Positions 13,109 through 26,200 of a stretch of 64,000 bases of DNA are shown in pieces. The stretch's first letter is position 1; the number at the start of each line of letters is the position of its first letter. The stretch is taken from the NCBI GenBank assembly GCA_028671895.1, contig CM053795.1, forward strand, positions 13,475,501-13,539,500. The letters run 5' to 3'. The notes beneath the pieces were generated by a model that saw only the letters and a list, made by a program, of their open reading frames with translations, was not told the DNA's origin and made no database searches. Source of the stretch: Oenanthe sinensis. Its lineage: Eukaryota; Streptophyta; Magnoliopsida; Apiales; Apiaceae. The translations under genes were made by a program, and so were the position numbers.

Positions 13109-16100
13109 ATGCGGACCATTTTCCGATCACTCCCACTCCTCCTCATCCTCGCCGTACACCTCATCGTTTCGCCGGTCCTCGCTTCCGAGTCGGATCACAA
13201 GGTCCATTCTCTTCGCTATCTCAAACCCTAATTTAATTTACAGTCCACCATTTTACATTAGATCTTGTAATTCGTGCTCAATTTATAATCAGATCCCGCG
13301 TGTAGTGTGCTTGTTATGTTCGTGTGTGTATATCATAGATGTTATCGGGTTGAATTTGAAAATTGAGCTTGATTGTATATATTTTACATTTTGTTCTTGT
13401 GATGTTAATCTGTAGATTTTAGATTTTAGATCTCAAATTTGTTACTTTTTTAAGATTTTATGCGGTTGTATTATTGTATGGTGTTATTGGCTTCTTGTTG
13501 TGCTTATATTTTTGTAGTTTAGTGATTTGTAGAGAGATTTTGTATGGAGGGCCTAGTGTAATATTACACACGTCTAGTGTCGGCTGAGAGAAATTACACT
13601 GATGCCTTTTGTTGTATTATCTAGTAATGGAATTACTGCCCTTAATCTCACTTCTCTTAGTTTTAATTTACTTGCTCCAGTCTGCTAATTCATGATAATG
13701 CAACTATAAAACTCGTAAAATCGACCAAATTTTAGGCCTTTATTCCAGAAAGACCAGTTCTTTCATGAGGTCTATACAGGTTGTGAGTTTGTCCCTATGT
13801 TACTCGGACTCTTCATTTTACCTTCGAGTACCCGTGTCAGACAATCGACACTCGGATATGGACACTTGGATTTGGACACTTATTTTAGGCCAAAAACATG
13901 TATATTTTTCAAAATGTTGCCGAGTCTGATACCTGGACATGTATCCATGCTGGACACTTCTAGCAGAGTCCGAGTAACATAGGTTTGGCCCACTGTTCGC
14001 AATGCCTCAAATTACTGAGGACTAATCTATGAAACGGTGTCCTAAACTACCTGTAAATTTATGAAAGGTTCGCTCTTTGTTTTGGAAATCGCTAATATCA
14101 ATTATATAAAGGGGGGTGAGGGTTTCTTCTATGAGAACTCTCTTTTGATGGGAACTAAAAACAAAAGCATATCACTAGTATTTTTTTGATAAATTGCCAA
14201 ACTGTTATTCAGCATTAACACCACTGCGGTGCCGCCACCACCACCACCACCACCCCACTTTGCATCATGACTACCACAACACCACCACCACCATCGCATC
14301 ACCATTACCGTGTGCCACCACCAGAACCCAAAATTCAAACTAGAATCACCAAATTTAAATTAGAATCACCAAAATTAAAACTACCACCACACAAAGAAAA
14401 TAAAGGCTGAGATTTTGAGATTTTGTTTTAGCTCTCATGAGAGCACCAACATATAGGCCCGCTAATGGATCGGATTTGGACTGGATCACCATGAATTCAT
14501 ATCCAAATCCATTTTTCGAATTGGATCAAGTGTCAGATATTTTAAACGTCAATCCATATCCACTCCATTCGGATTACGGATAATAGGATTGGATATCCAA
14601 TCCAATTAAATTTTTACTAATTTTTTTTAGTTAATATTAAAACATAAGACTAACAATTTTAATACCTATAAGTTAAATACTCAACTAACATTAGACTATA
14701 TAGTTGCTGGCCAATTATAATGATACTAATACACATCACACACATCATTTCCTAGCAAAAAGACGACAGTGTTGCAACATATAAGAATTAATTCCAGGAT
14801 GAAACCTTCATAGCAAAAACCAAAAGTATTAGGAATCTGGATATCGAGTTTAGACATGAAATTTGACTGATGAACTTGAAAATATATAAATAAATATAAT
14901 ATATATATGCATATAATTGTATTTACTCGGATCAGGTTCTTAGCGGATCGGATCATAAATAATCCATATCATATTTTTTGGATCGGATTTTTAACGGATC
15001 AAATTGATTATAAATAAATCCATATCTTGTTATAATGTCTCGGATCGAATTGGATCGGACCTCCGATCCATTGAGGGGCTACCAACACACACACACACAT
15101 AGCCTATATGGGTAAGGTTCTATAGGGAACTTTCAAAAATTATTAATCATCAACATTTTTTGTAATGTTAGTATGTTCTTTATTATATCATTCAAGATAT
15201 GTTCTGTAATTTATATTTTATTATGTTCGTAAACATATATTTTCTAATATATTCTTTCTTATGTTCAATGCTACTATAATTTTATGGAAAATACTCCAAA
15301 ATTTTTTTTTGTCATTATTAACATGTATCAATCCTCAATTAAATATCTAATTTAGATAATTGAACACCAATAATTGGTTGGGTCAGGTTGAATCGAGGAA
15401 ATTAGGTGATTTGAGACTAGGTTCCCCGAGTTACCTGACTAATTAAATAGTGAACTATCTGAACCTTAGCCTATATATATGTCATAGTGAATTTATTATT
15501 ATTTTTTTTCATTTACTCACTCATACAAGACCCATAGGGATGACTCACACACCACCAAGGTATGAAAATTTTATGTTTGAGTTGATTCACACACTGACCC
15601 TGATTTATTACGTTTCTAACCAACACGTTCATGTTATAATGCACAAAAGTTAGCTGCTTTAATAATTAATGCAGAATGTACATTTTCATCATTTAATTTT
15701 TTTTGATGAAAAATATCATAATCCTAGAAGCAGTGCTTTAGTTTCTTATAATACTTTGTTGACGATGTAAATGCAAATTGGAACAGCCTGGATATTGAAT
15801 GGAAGGTTAGAGCACCTGTACTTTTTTGGCATTAGTCTCAGAAGGTGTCTTGGCCTCTTGGGTTATCTTTTTTCATCTTTTTATTTATGATAGGTCAATT
15901 TGGGGTGCCTATGAAATGCACTTTCTTTCTGTAACTTTCAGTCTCCCGATATATGAGATGGGATTGTGATTATTTTTTCTATTATCCATTTTCATCTGTC
16001 TATTATTATGTAAAAGTCGAATATTAATGGAGTTCTTTAGTAGCTGAGATTTCTTTTATTGACATGTATACATGTAAGGCTTCCCTTGATGATACAATAA

Positions 16101-19100
16101 ACATGTGCTTTGAAACTTGTAAGGAAATCAATTTTTCTTTCTTTGATAAGTGTACACACTTTTTCTAGACTTCTGTGAACATTAGTGCTGGCATACCTAT
16201 CACTTTGTTGATACAATTATTCATATTCTTTGCAGTATCAAGCAGATGACTCTATAACACTATGGGTGAACAAGGTTGGGCCATACAATAATCCCCAAGA
16301 GACTTACAATTATTACAGCCTACCATTTTGCCATCCATCTGGCCATGCTGGTCACAAGTGGGGTGGTCTGGGCGAAGTTTTGGGTGGAAATGAACTTATT
16401 GATAGCCAGATCAGCTTAAAGTTTCAAAGTAAAATTTCAATTTTTTTTTTGCGTAACAGGGATTCTATTTAGTTTTTGTTGTGAGGTTATGCTAATGTCT
16501 TCAATGTTATCTATTACAGAAAATGTGGACAAGAGTACTATTTGCGAACTCGAGCTTGATGAAGCTAAAGTCAAACAGTTTAAGGATGCTATTGAAAATA
16601 GCTATTGGTTTGAATTTTTCATAGGTGTGTTATGTTCCCTATCCTCTTATAGCTGCTGAAATGGTGTAGACTGAACTTTTGTTACTGAAAGAGCCAGCTG
16701 TATACTAGTGATCATGTAGGAACACATACATGCTAACATGCATATTCATGTTCTGTGCATAACAACTGGGCTGCTAGAAAAAAGTAAATAAATGATTGAA
16801 GTCTCTTTGAAACAATATCTCTCTGCGTAAATATGCTGGGCTGCTAGAAAAAAGTAAGTAAATAATTGAAGTCTCTTTAAACAATATCATTTGTTGCATT
16901 ATTGATGGATCAGGGACGACAATCTAAAGGAAACAACTGTCCTATAAGTTCTAAATAATATCAAATATTCTGTACAGCTACTTCTGTAAAAAGAATGAAA
17001 AGAAATGCAAAGTATAGCCCAAAAGTTATATAAACTGGTGAGTCAAAGAATGCTTCTGCGATGAAAGTTCCTTTCATTTCCGTGTACCTCCTTTGCTGTA
17101 AATGTATGTGAAATTTTGGGAGATGAATGCATGGGAATATGGTAGTCCTAGCTAGCTTTTGATTTATTTTTCATTGCAAGTTAAATCTGGTCTGTGTATT
17201 GAGAATTTTTTGTGTGGATGCCATGTGTTATAGAAGTGGTGGAAACCTTTAAGGAGCATTTCTTCAAGAAATTTTAACATGTAGGCCTGTATTGTCTTCT
17301 GTACTAATAATGCTTCGCATAAATCAGTAATGTGCTGATTAATGATTATATTAAGTTCTATTGGTCTGATTTCATAATTTCCTACCTGAACTTTTAACTT
17401 CACTTTCCTCTCTTTCTGATATCAATTCCTTGTTTTTTGACATGGTGTGGATACAAGCTCAGATGATCTGCCATTATGGGGTATGCCTTTCTTGTAACTC
17501 CTCTGATATACCTCTTTATGTTCTGTTCTGGGATTTTGCGTTTGAACTTGTGATTCTTGTATAAACTTAGGCTTTGTTGGTGAGCTACATCCTGATAGGA
17601 ACAGTGATAACAAACATGTTCTGTACACACATAAGAATATCATTGTACAGTATAACAAAGATCAGGTTTGTAGTCTCCATTCTCCAGCCCTAGAGCTCTT
17701 TTACACATTCTTTCTTGTTTCTTCTTTTTTAAACATGATTTTCTTCTTGCAGATTATTCATGTTAATCTCACTCAGGAGAACCCAAAGCCATTGGAAGCG
17801 GGGAAAACTTTGGACTTGACATATTCAGTAAAATGGGAACCAACTAATGTCACTTTTGCTCATCGCTTCGATGTATACCTGGACTACCCATTTTTTGAGC
17901 ATCAGGTGAATGTTAAGACTTGTAATCATCCCTTTAAGGCTTTCCCGGATATCTGAAATTGGATATGATGCGGTTTTTTCTTAGAAGGATTGCAATTATT
18001 TATTGACTTCATGCAGATTCATTGGTTCTCTATTTTCAATTCGTTTATGATGGTTATCTTCCTCACGGGTCTGGTATCAATGATATTAATGCGAACTCTT
18101 AGAAATGATTATGCTAAATATGCTCGCGAAGATGACGATTTAGAAACTTTGGTAAGTTAGTCAATGTTGTTGCTGAGTTTAATTTGCCTTTCCCGTTTCT
18201 GTTTTGCCATATATTATCTATTGACACAATGTTAACAGGAAAGAGATGTAAGTGAAGAGTCTGGTTGGAAACTTGTTCATGGAGATGTTTTTAGGCCTCC
18301 ACGCAGTTTGGTGTTGCTCTCTGCTGTGGTTGGTACAGGGGCTCAGCTTGCTATGCTGGTTCTTCTTGTTATCTTGGTTGCCATAGTTGGTACATTATAT
18401 GTCGGGTATGTGTGATTACTGATTACTTGCAAGACTCTTGTAGGTTTGTCTCAAATTAACATGTCTTATAATTAGTTATAGTCTACATTAGTTATGAACT
18501 GCACTACGGTAAGTAGAACCTAATGTAACAGTTGTCTTGCTACTGTGTAAGATAGGCTGTCTGAAACATATGTCGTCTTCCTAACCATTTTTAAAATTCT
18601 GGTACTGATAAGTGATAACTTATATCAACCCAACATTTTTAATGGGAAAACAAATGCATGTGTTACAATATTGTCAGGTATATAAAATCATAAATTTGTG
18701 CAGTATATATTATTTATAATAATGTAAACTACATAACTCACATGATGTAACATGAAGAAATTAAAAGAGTACATACATATGGTTTCAAAGTAACATCTTT
18801 CAACATATTAGTTCTTATATTAACTAATTTGGTACTACGTCAGAGGTAGACACATAAAAGGCCACTTTAGTTCTTAGCTCACTTCCCACGAGTAATCAAT
18901 AATGATGAACTATTATATTAGCGGAACTGAATTTGTCTCTAGTAGTTGCTCTTTATCACTATCACACATTTATGATATTTGTCTATGCTTCTTTGTACCG
19001 ATTATACAAGTATGATGCAGGCCATAAATTGGTTTCTGATCGATGGATTGTTCCAGATTAAGTGAATTTGAATTATTAGTATTAGATATCCAAACATTAG

Positions 19101-21186
19101 AATCTACAAAAATAAGCATGAAATAAAATTCTGCTAGAAGAATAACACTATTAGCCGGATATAAATGAAACTTTACTATTTGACCATAGAACTAAATGCA
19201 ACCAAGGAAAATTATATACATATCCGTAAACTCTTGTTTATTATTGTTTTTAAAAATGCAATCATGGTTCAGGTTCTAGCCATGATACATCCTCATATAT
19301 CTTGTCTTACTAGACACATCTCACTCTATCTGTTCGTGTACAATACATAAAATTCGTTCACTGATATCTAGCGTCTGTGATTTTCTTTTCTATTTTCATC
19401 CTGCTGGTTTCTTAATTTCTATGCCAACTATGTACCTGCCCAGGAGAGGAGCAATTGTGACAACCTTTATATTGTGTTATGCTTTCACCTCAATTATTTC
19501 TGGTTATGTAAGTGGTGGGATGTATTCACGAATGGGAGGTATGAATTCTCTTGCCTTATCTGTTAACTTTATATAGGCCTATATGTCTCTCACTGTAACG
19601 TGTATTGACTATTCATGCTTCTTTACAGGGAAGAACTGGATAAAGTCGATGATACTGACAGCATCTCTGTTTCCATTTTTGTGCTTCGGGATTGGTTTTG
19701 CTCTGAATACAGTTGCTATATTCTATGGGTCCCTGGCAGCTATTCCCTTTGGCACAATGGTGGTGGTTTTTGTGATTTGGGGTTTTATCTCTTTCCCTCT
19801 GGCTCTTCTTGGCACAGTTTTTGGAAGGAATTGGAGTGGTGCTCCAAACAATCCATGTCGCGTGAAGACAATTCCTCGCCCAATTCCTGAGAAGAAGTGG
19901 TATCTCACACCATCTGTGGTGTCAGTTATGGGTGGACTCCTACCCTTTGGCAGCATTTTCATTGAGATGTATTTTGTCTTCACTTCTTTCTGGAACTACA
20001 AGGTAGTACTAACAGTTTTCATATAGTTTGGTATTATTAATTACATTAATTTATTTTATTGTTTCATGTACATAATAAGTAATATATACTCTCCTCAGTC
20101 TAACATCTTAAATAAAAAAGTCTATACATCAATGTTTACACTAAACAGGGTCTCGCACCAACTTTAGTACTCCAGTACCTTTTCCGGACCTTTTTAATCA
20201 TATGAAAGACTAGGAGATAATAAGAAGCTGAGAATGTGAATGATGTCTGAAGTGTGAAACCGTTGAAAACTTGAGAATATATAGTTTTTACAATAATTGG
20301 CATTATCTCCTTGGCAGGATTTTGCTATGCTTACCCTTTGTTTGAACAATTTTCTTTCCTTTTACCACAGGTGTATTATGTCTATGGTTTTATGCTGCTG
20401 GTCTTTCTGATCCTCCTTATTGTGACCGTATGTGTGACGATTGTGGGAACATATTTCTTGTTGAATGCTGAGAATTACCATTGGCAGTGGACTTCTTTCT
20501 TCTCAGCTGCTTCCACAGCTGTTTATGTGTACTTGTACTCGGTATATTATTTCTCAGTCAAGACTAAGATGTCAGGATTTTTCCAAACCAGCTTTTACTT
20601 TGGATATACCCTGATGTTCTGCCTTGGTTTAGGAATTCTATGCGGTGAGTTATAACATTTTCATAGTTCTATGTTATCATGTATATTCCTCTGTTTGATA
20701 TTTAAAAAGTGGCTATGTTGTCTTGTGCAGTTCTTGCTGGTTTTCTTCATCTGAATTAAGGATAATATTTGCTGATGTTTTTATTACACACAAATTGATG
20801 CTGAAATTAGTAGCCTGTGTGCTGGTAATAAACCTTAAAAGAGAGTGAGAGGGAGAGAACTTGTGAGATAAATTAGCAAAGCCAACTGAATCCCAATAAG
20901 TGACATATATAAATAATCAATATTTGACGCTCTGCTAGCTTAATTATTGTAAGAAAGCTGTAGCACATTGACATTATGGATATATGCTGTTGTTTGAAGA
21001 TAGTTTGTTGGAGCCCTTCATTTTTGAAAATAATTACAATATAATAAATGTTACTCAGTATTATTATTTTTCTATCTGTAATTGACTTTGGTATTATGTG
21101 TCTGCATCAATTATTCAGGAGCTGTTGGTTACTTGGGCTCCAATCTTTTTGTAAGGAGGATTTACCGAAATATCAAGTGCGACTAA
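13109..21186 (+). CDS. TMN1: Transmembrane 9 superfamily (EMP70) protein, TMN1/EMP12-like, 12 exons
   Basis: This is a nine-TM Golgi/endomembrane protein. The plant relative EMP12 is kept in the Golgi by a KXD/E tail that binds COPI. Exons: 13109-13201, 16236-16428, 16520-16624, 17463-17480, 17571-17665, 17753-17905, 18017-18151, 18239-18405, 19444-19538, 19629-20002, 20371-20644, 21119-21186; total 1770 nt, 589 aa, matching the family. Exon 1 is a signal peptide ending LASESDHK. The lumenal domain includes WGGLGEVLGGNEL and LPLWGFVGELHP. From exon 7 on come the membrane helices, with the EMP70 signature FVIWGFISFPLALLGT. The protein ends in KCD, fitting KXD. Exon 4 is only 18 nt. Intron 1 is 3 kb and holds two TIR elements. 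Confidence 0.96.
13794..13983. mobile_element. 190-bp MITE-like element, perfect 19-bp TIRs
   Basis: CCTATGTTACTCGGACTCT at 13794-13812 is the exact reverse complement of 13965-13983. The interior has GGACAC/GTGTC-type repeats (GTACCCGTGTC, TGGACACTT) and no coding capacity. A clean target duplication was not found. It lies in TMN1 intron 1. Confidence 0.8.
14232..14256. repeat. (CCA)n microsatellite
   Basis: CCACCA repeats, with a further short cluster near 14281-14293. They create glycine/tryptophan-rich shadow frames on the minus strand. Confidence 0.85.
14454..15080. mobile_element. TIR element of ~627 bp, GGATCGGAT-rich, in TMN1 intron 1
   Basis: The left end TAGGCCCGCTAATGGATCGG and the right end, read in reverse (AGCCCCTCAATGGATCGG), form imperfect terminal inverted repeats. 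The flanks ACCAACATA (14445-14453) and ACCAACACA (15081-15089) match 8 of 9, a likely 8-9-bp target duplication as made by hAT or Mutator transposases. The inside is full of GGATCGGAT/ATCCAATCC motifs and has no coding frame. The superfamily is not decided. Confidence 0.65.
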
Positions 21187-23277
21187 CTATTTGCAAGAAG
21201 AGATTCCAAGGTTGCTTCCTGATGCTCATTGGACAATTTGAATTGATTGGAAGCATTTTCTTCTATTGGGACCCCAACATTCGTCAAAATTATAATCCAC
21301 AGCCATCAAGGATGCAACAAGTGTCCTGATTTGGAAGAGCCCATTTATTCGTACTTTTTTCCCTTGGGCTGTAGAAGAAAGCTTTATTACTTCAATTAGA
21401 ATCGGGAGATTGTTTGTAAGCTTAAAGGTTAGTATGATGTTGTTAGACTCATCTGTAATGTAATTAGTGCCCTGTAACTGCATCCTCCAATGCTTTCTGT
21501 TTTAAACTTACTGCTTACTGTTGTTGCAGTAACTTTCAGAGCAGTAGTTTGAGGGAATGAATTTTGTGGCTGTGACTGTGAGTCTTTAAACAATCATTTC
21601 TTATATAATACATATTTCAGTATATTATCATTTTCAGTTTTTTCAAATCATATGTAACGTGTGTCATCAATAAATCAATGAACGTGTAACAATTAACGAT
21701 AGGATTATATTGATGACGGTTCATCTTGTGCAAGTAAATCAGACATGGTAGCAAGATTTTAGTTTTTTTGTTCCCAAGAATGTATCTTCTGATACGATGA
21801 ATAAAAATGTTAACTGGAAACTGGTCACAGAAACAACGAAATGTAGAAAATTAAAGTATCTATTTAACACACAATGTCTAGCATATATACTTGAGCAGAA
21901 CATGAAAAAGCGATTAGCAACAATGATGCAGTTTGTAATTTAGCGAGTTGTATATTCCTTTGGTAAATATGTAAGGAAAAAGGTATCTAAACTTATTTAA
22001 AATTAATAGTATTTTGAGTATAAAAAGTGGATGACATTTTTGTAATAATAGAATCTGTCCCTTTATATTTACAAAAATAATCTTGATATTGTATTATAAT
22101 AGATGTTAACTTTAGATGAGAAAAGACTCAATATGTCACTATTTTTAATTCAAATGCCCAAAATGACACTATGTGGGGAGATAGCCCGGAGACGTTACAT
22201 AGAATAACGTCTTGTTATTCTTGCCCTACACGCTATATCGTATTGCGTTTAGTTTTTTTTTAGTCATACAGGCTACATGATGTAACGTTTACAAAGAGTA
22301 ACTTTTTTTTTTGTTTCACTCCTAATAAAATAATAATAATAATAACATAATCCCAAAACCAAACACACCTAATTTAACCGTTTTTATTATTTTAGGATTC
22401 ATCAATTCCCTAATTGGATTTTAGAAATATTAAATTTAAATTAAAAGTTAAGTATTTGAATTTATAAGTCTGTAATATAATGTTCAACGATTTAGGGTTT
22501 AGGGCCTTTAACCGTTTTTAATATTACAGTTATAGACCCTAAATCCTAATTAAAGTTAGATGCTAATTTAACCGATGTAGTGTGGGGGGCTAAAATAAAC
22601 CCTAAATGTTACACGATGTAGCGTGTAGGGTTAAAAAAACCCTAAATGCTACACGATGTAGCGTGTAGTGCTAAAAATCCCCCAATGCTAGATCGTCTAG
22701 CGTTTTTGGATGCTATTTCAGGCCATTTTCCAAGTGTCATTTTGAACATTTTGTATAAAAATTGTACCACATAGTAACTTTAGGATAATTAAACCCAAAT
22801 ATATATCTAACTTTTGATGTTAACTAAATTAACAAGGGCCATTGGGACTGTTTTATAAAGCAAGTGAATTTGCTAACAATTATGGTCCCCCCACAAGAAT
22901 ATAATTCAGATATTCAATATCTTGTGGTCAATATTGACAAATTATTTGTTAAATATATTGAAACTACTTTTTAGTAGAATAAAAAAAATTATTTTTACAC
23001 AATTTTTTTTATTAATTAGACTTATATGTCTTACAAATGAGTATATATTTTAACAAATATCGGGGTAAGCGTGAATTTCCCAAGTGCTGGAACGACAAAA
23101 GATAATCTCTTATTTATCTCAAGTTCTTTTTTGGGAAAAAATAATGCATCAGATTTTAGATTAGATGAACGCATATCATATCAGATCAACATCAAGAATC
23201 TCCTAAAACTCGGAAGGGACATTCTATGTTATAATGAACTTCCAACCTTAAGAAAATGAAAGTCCCTTTTGGAACCT
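21187..23277. other. Convergent spacer between TMN1 and MLO
   Basis: The first ~450 bases are probably the TMN1 3' UTR. The middle holds the palindrome-array element 22130-22773. The rest is AT-rich with no gene visible. Confidence 0.6.
22130..22773. mobile_element. Non-coding TIR element made of 40-bp palindromic units
   Basis: The 41-base ends 22130-22170 and 22733-22773 are inverted repeats, about 75% identical and perfect over CAAAATGACACT at the inner edge. Inside, palindromic cores recur about every 40 bases: GACGTTACATAGAATAACGT (22191), ACGCTATATCGTATTGCGT (22230) and GGCTACATGATGTAACG (22271). A second run of 40-bp units starts at 22561, 22601, 22641 and 22681, with cores such as GCTACACGATGTAGC. 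The ~270 bases between the two runs are AT-rich, with TTTAGGG-like pieces. I see no coding frame. TAACTTTAG occurs near both outer edges, but not at symmetric positions, so the target duplication is unsure. Confidence 0.65.
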
Positions 23278-26200
23278 TCATGTTTTTCTAAACAAGTCAA
23301 ACAATGTCTCAGCTTTTTCCTCTTCTCCATATTCCACATTCCCATTGTTCGCATCATGTGTTGCATGTTCAAATGTCCGAAAAGAATGCTCGTGTTCGAA
23401 TTGGTCAAGACTACCACTTGGTTGATCAGTTGATGGCATGCATAGTTGGTTTAGTGAAGCATTGGAAGAACAAGGTGATATAGTAGGAGATCCCACTGTA
23501 ATAATTTCGTCGCCTTCGTCTATTGTTGATCCGAGCGAACATGTAGACCTTGTTGCTATGGAGTTTACAGCATCACGCTTAGACCTTTCTTTCACTCTTT
23601 TACACCAACTGTGGAGTGAGTCTCTCACACTCTCAGCTATCAACGCTTTCTTACACCGAGAACCCATCTGCGGATCAATTACTAGTTCCATTAGAATTTA
23701 ATATGGAGATCTAAAAGCATCCACGCAGAAACAGAAACATATGAACAAAGTACAAGATCATTTAACAGCTTAAACAAAATTATTTTTATCAAATTGTAAT
23801 GTCTTAAAATGTATATATTCGAATTTTGGGGTACTATGTGTTCTGGGCATAAACATCAGAGTATAAGTTTCTATTTTGTTGAAGGAAATTGATATTGTTT
23901 ACCTTAGCCTTTAAGTTAATGATATACCTTGGGTTTGTTGGTGAATGGATATATTATCTGTTTTTAGATTTTCATGAGATGTGACCTTGTGCTGCAGAAC
24001 ACAAATTTTCTGGTCTTTTTATCTGTTACTCTGTATATCAAATCAATTTCCTTCTGAATTCACGTAATAAATAATACTAAATGGAAAAGAAAAGGAAAGA
24101 AGATGAATAAATATAGGCTGCAACACCGAGACCAAACCTGTGTGATAATAACATTTAGAGGCACAGTGCTATAGCTACACCAAAACTGGACCATAATCCT
24201 GCAAATAACAAGTAATATCAGGGTTGTTACTTACAATTTTAGTCATCCAGTTGGTGTTCCTTAAGTGATACAGTTTATGTCATGTCAGTATTGCGACCAA
24301 ACGAGTGCTGTAGATTTAGGCTTTTAGCTAGATAGCATTCTATCAGTACCTGTTGTATGTACTGATGTTTTCCTCTGAATAACATATATGGAAGGCACTT
24401 TTACTTTGCTTCAAAAGGAGAAGAGAGAGAGAGAGAGAGTATGAGATAGAGATATACCCACAAGTCAGCCTTATGGTAATCATCGTATGGTTCTTCATGA
24501 AACATGACCGCTGCTTTAATCCCCACTGAACTTTCAGAAGAAGGATAGAAAGGGTTTTTAACATACTAATTTAGACAGACAGAAACAGCCTTTTGAATTA
24601 TAATGTGATTAACACGTGCTTTGTGTAGACACTTTTCTCTCTAATAATCTGATACACACTTGTGACTACGAACTTATATGTAATAATGGATCACAAATTT
24701 TAGTCCGCAAAAAGAAAAAATAATTTGCCCATCAGTATTTTCTTCTTACCAGGGACCAGATGAAGGTTGCCATCTCAAAGGCATTCTGCAATTAGAAAAT
24801 ACACCAAGACTAAAATTTGTTAGAAGCAAATTTCTATCATTATGTTATAATAAAGTGGATATTTATGACGATCACCTGAAATGATATGAACTGTATTAAG
24901 CGCAACAATATTTCTGGTTTTCCAAACCAAAAAAGATTATCACTCGGTTTGACTTGGCTTCCGACAAATGGATTCCTTGGTTCCACAATTTCAAGTGCTA
25001 ACAAGGACACAATGTGTTGCTGTTTTGTTCTCACCAACATGGCAAGCTTCATATGGAAATTAAAGAAGAAAGTATGAGAAAATGAACCAGTAGAAGTATA
25101 ATATTAGCAGAAAGGTAATGGATATATGGAAGCACTTGCAATTGCAGGAATAAATGCAATCCAGAAGTAAATATTTAGACCTGTGGCATAAGACCTAGTT
25201 AGATTTTAATATTAAATGGCTCCAAATTTAAATTTACTTATGATTTATAGATTCACCATGTATGTTTATGAAGATGTATATTATTGCATAACCCCAAAGT
25301 GGCCAGCTGCAAGATCAAGAAAAAGGTTTAAATCCTGGATGAAGAAGATCAAGACACTTTATTTTCAAGTTTACAGTTCCCTTCAATGGAGATGAAAATC
25401 GTATCATCCGAATAATGTTGATGACCATATATATCAGAGTCCTCAAAGCCAAAGGCTCGAAGTACATGCCTGACTACTCACTATATATGTTAATCTATAA
25501 TATTGTACATGGAGCTTGAAGGATTCTACCTGATGCCCACCATCCCATAGAATTCTTCTTCCATGCTTCGGACCATATAATTATGGAAATTATAAGAAAG
25601 TGGTAAGTTGTGAACCTGACTTATGAAACACACAGAAAAATCAAGATAGATTTAGTGTATAACTGTAGTGCTGAGTAAGCCAGTGAAAACAATGAGATTA
25701 ATGGTGATATACTATTCGAAGGTAAAACATGGATCCATCCCATCAGAATAAGCCGAGAAAAATCTGCTACACATCACAATTGTTTACGTACAAACACCAG
25801 AATGACAAGAAAAAGCCAATTAAAACAAGGAAACTTCCAGTGATTGAATGATTTAAAGCACAATAGAAAACTATCCAAACAGAACAAGCTGAGTAACATG
25901 TGATACACATCACAAGTACCTAAAGCGCAAGAAAAAAGAACGAAGATGAGGAAGAAGCAGCGGTAGGCGATTTACAAAAATATTGATTACAGAAGTTAAA
26001 AAGTTCTACCTGTCATGTTTCTTTAAATTATCGTATCTAGTGCCGACAGATAGCATGCAAAACATTGCCAAAAAAAGAGAGGAAGATAGCATGCGAAACT
26101 TTTTTTTTCACATTCTAGTATAAGCCTATTCATTCAAGGGAAAATTTACATAAATTGCAATAAAGACTACCGGTAATTTTTAGTTCCACAGTTCCACAGT

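Noticed and set aside
14129..14338. Glycine/tryptophan-rich minus-strand ORF
   Set aside because: Product of the CCA microsatellite in an intron.
22561..22710. CRISPR-like array
   Set aside because: Plant nuclear context, no spacers of unrelated sequence, and the units are contiguous tandem repeats.
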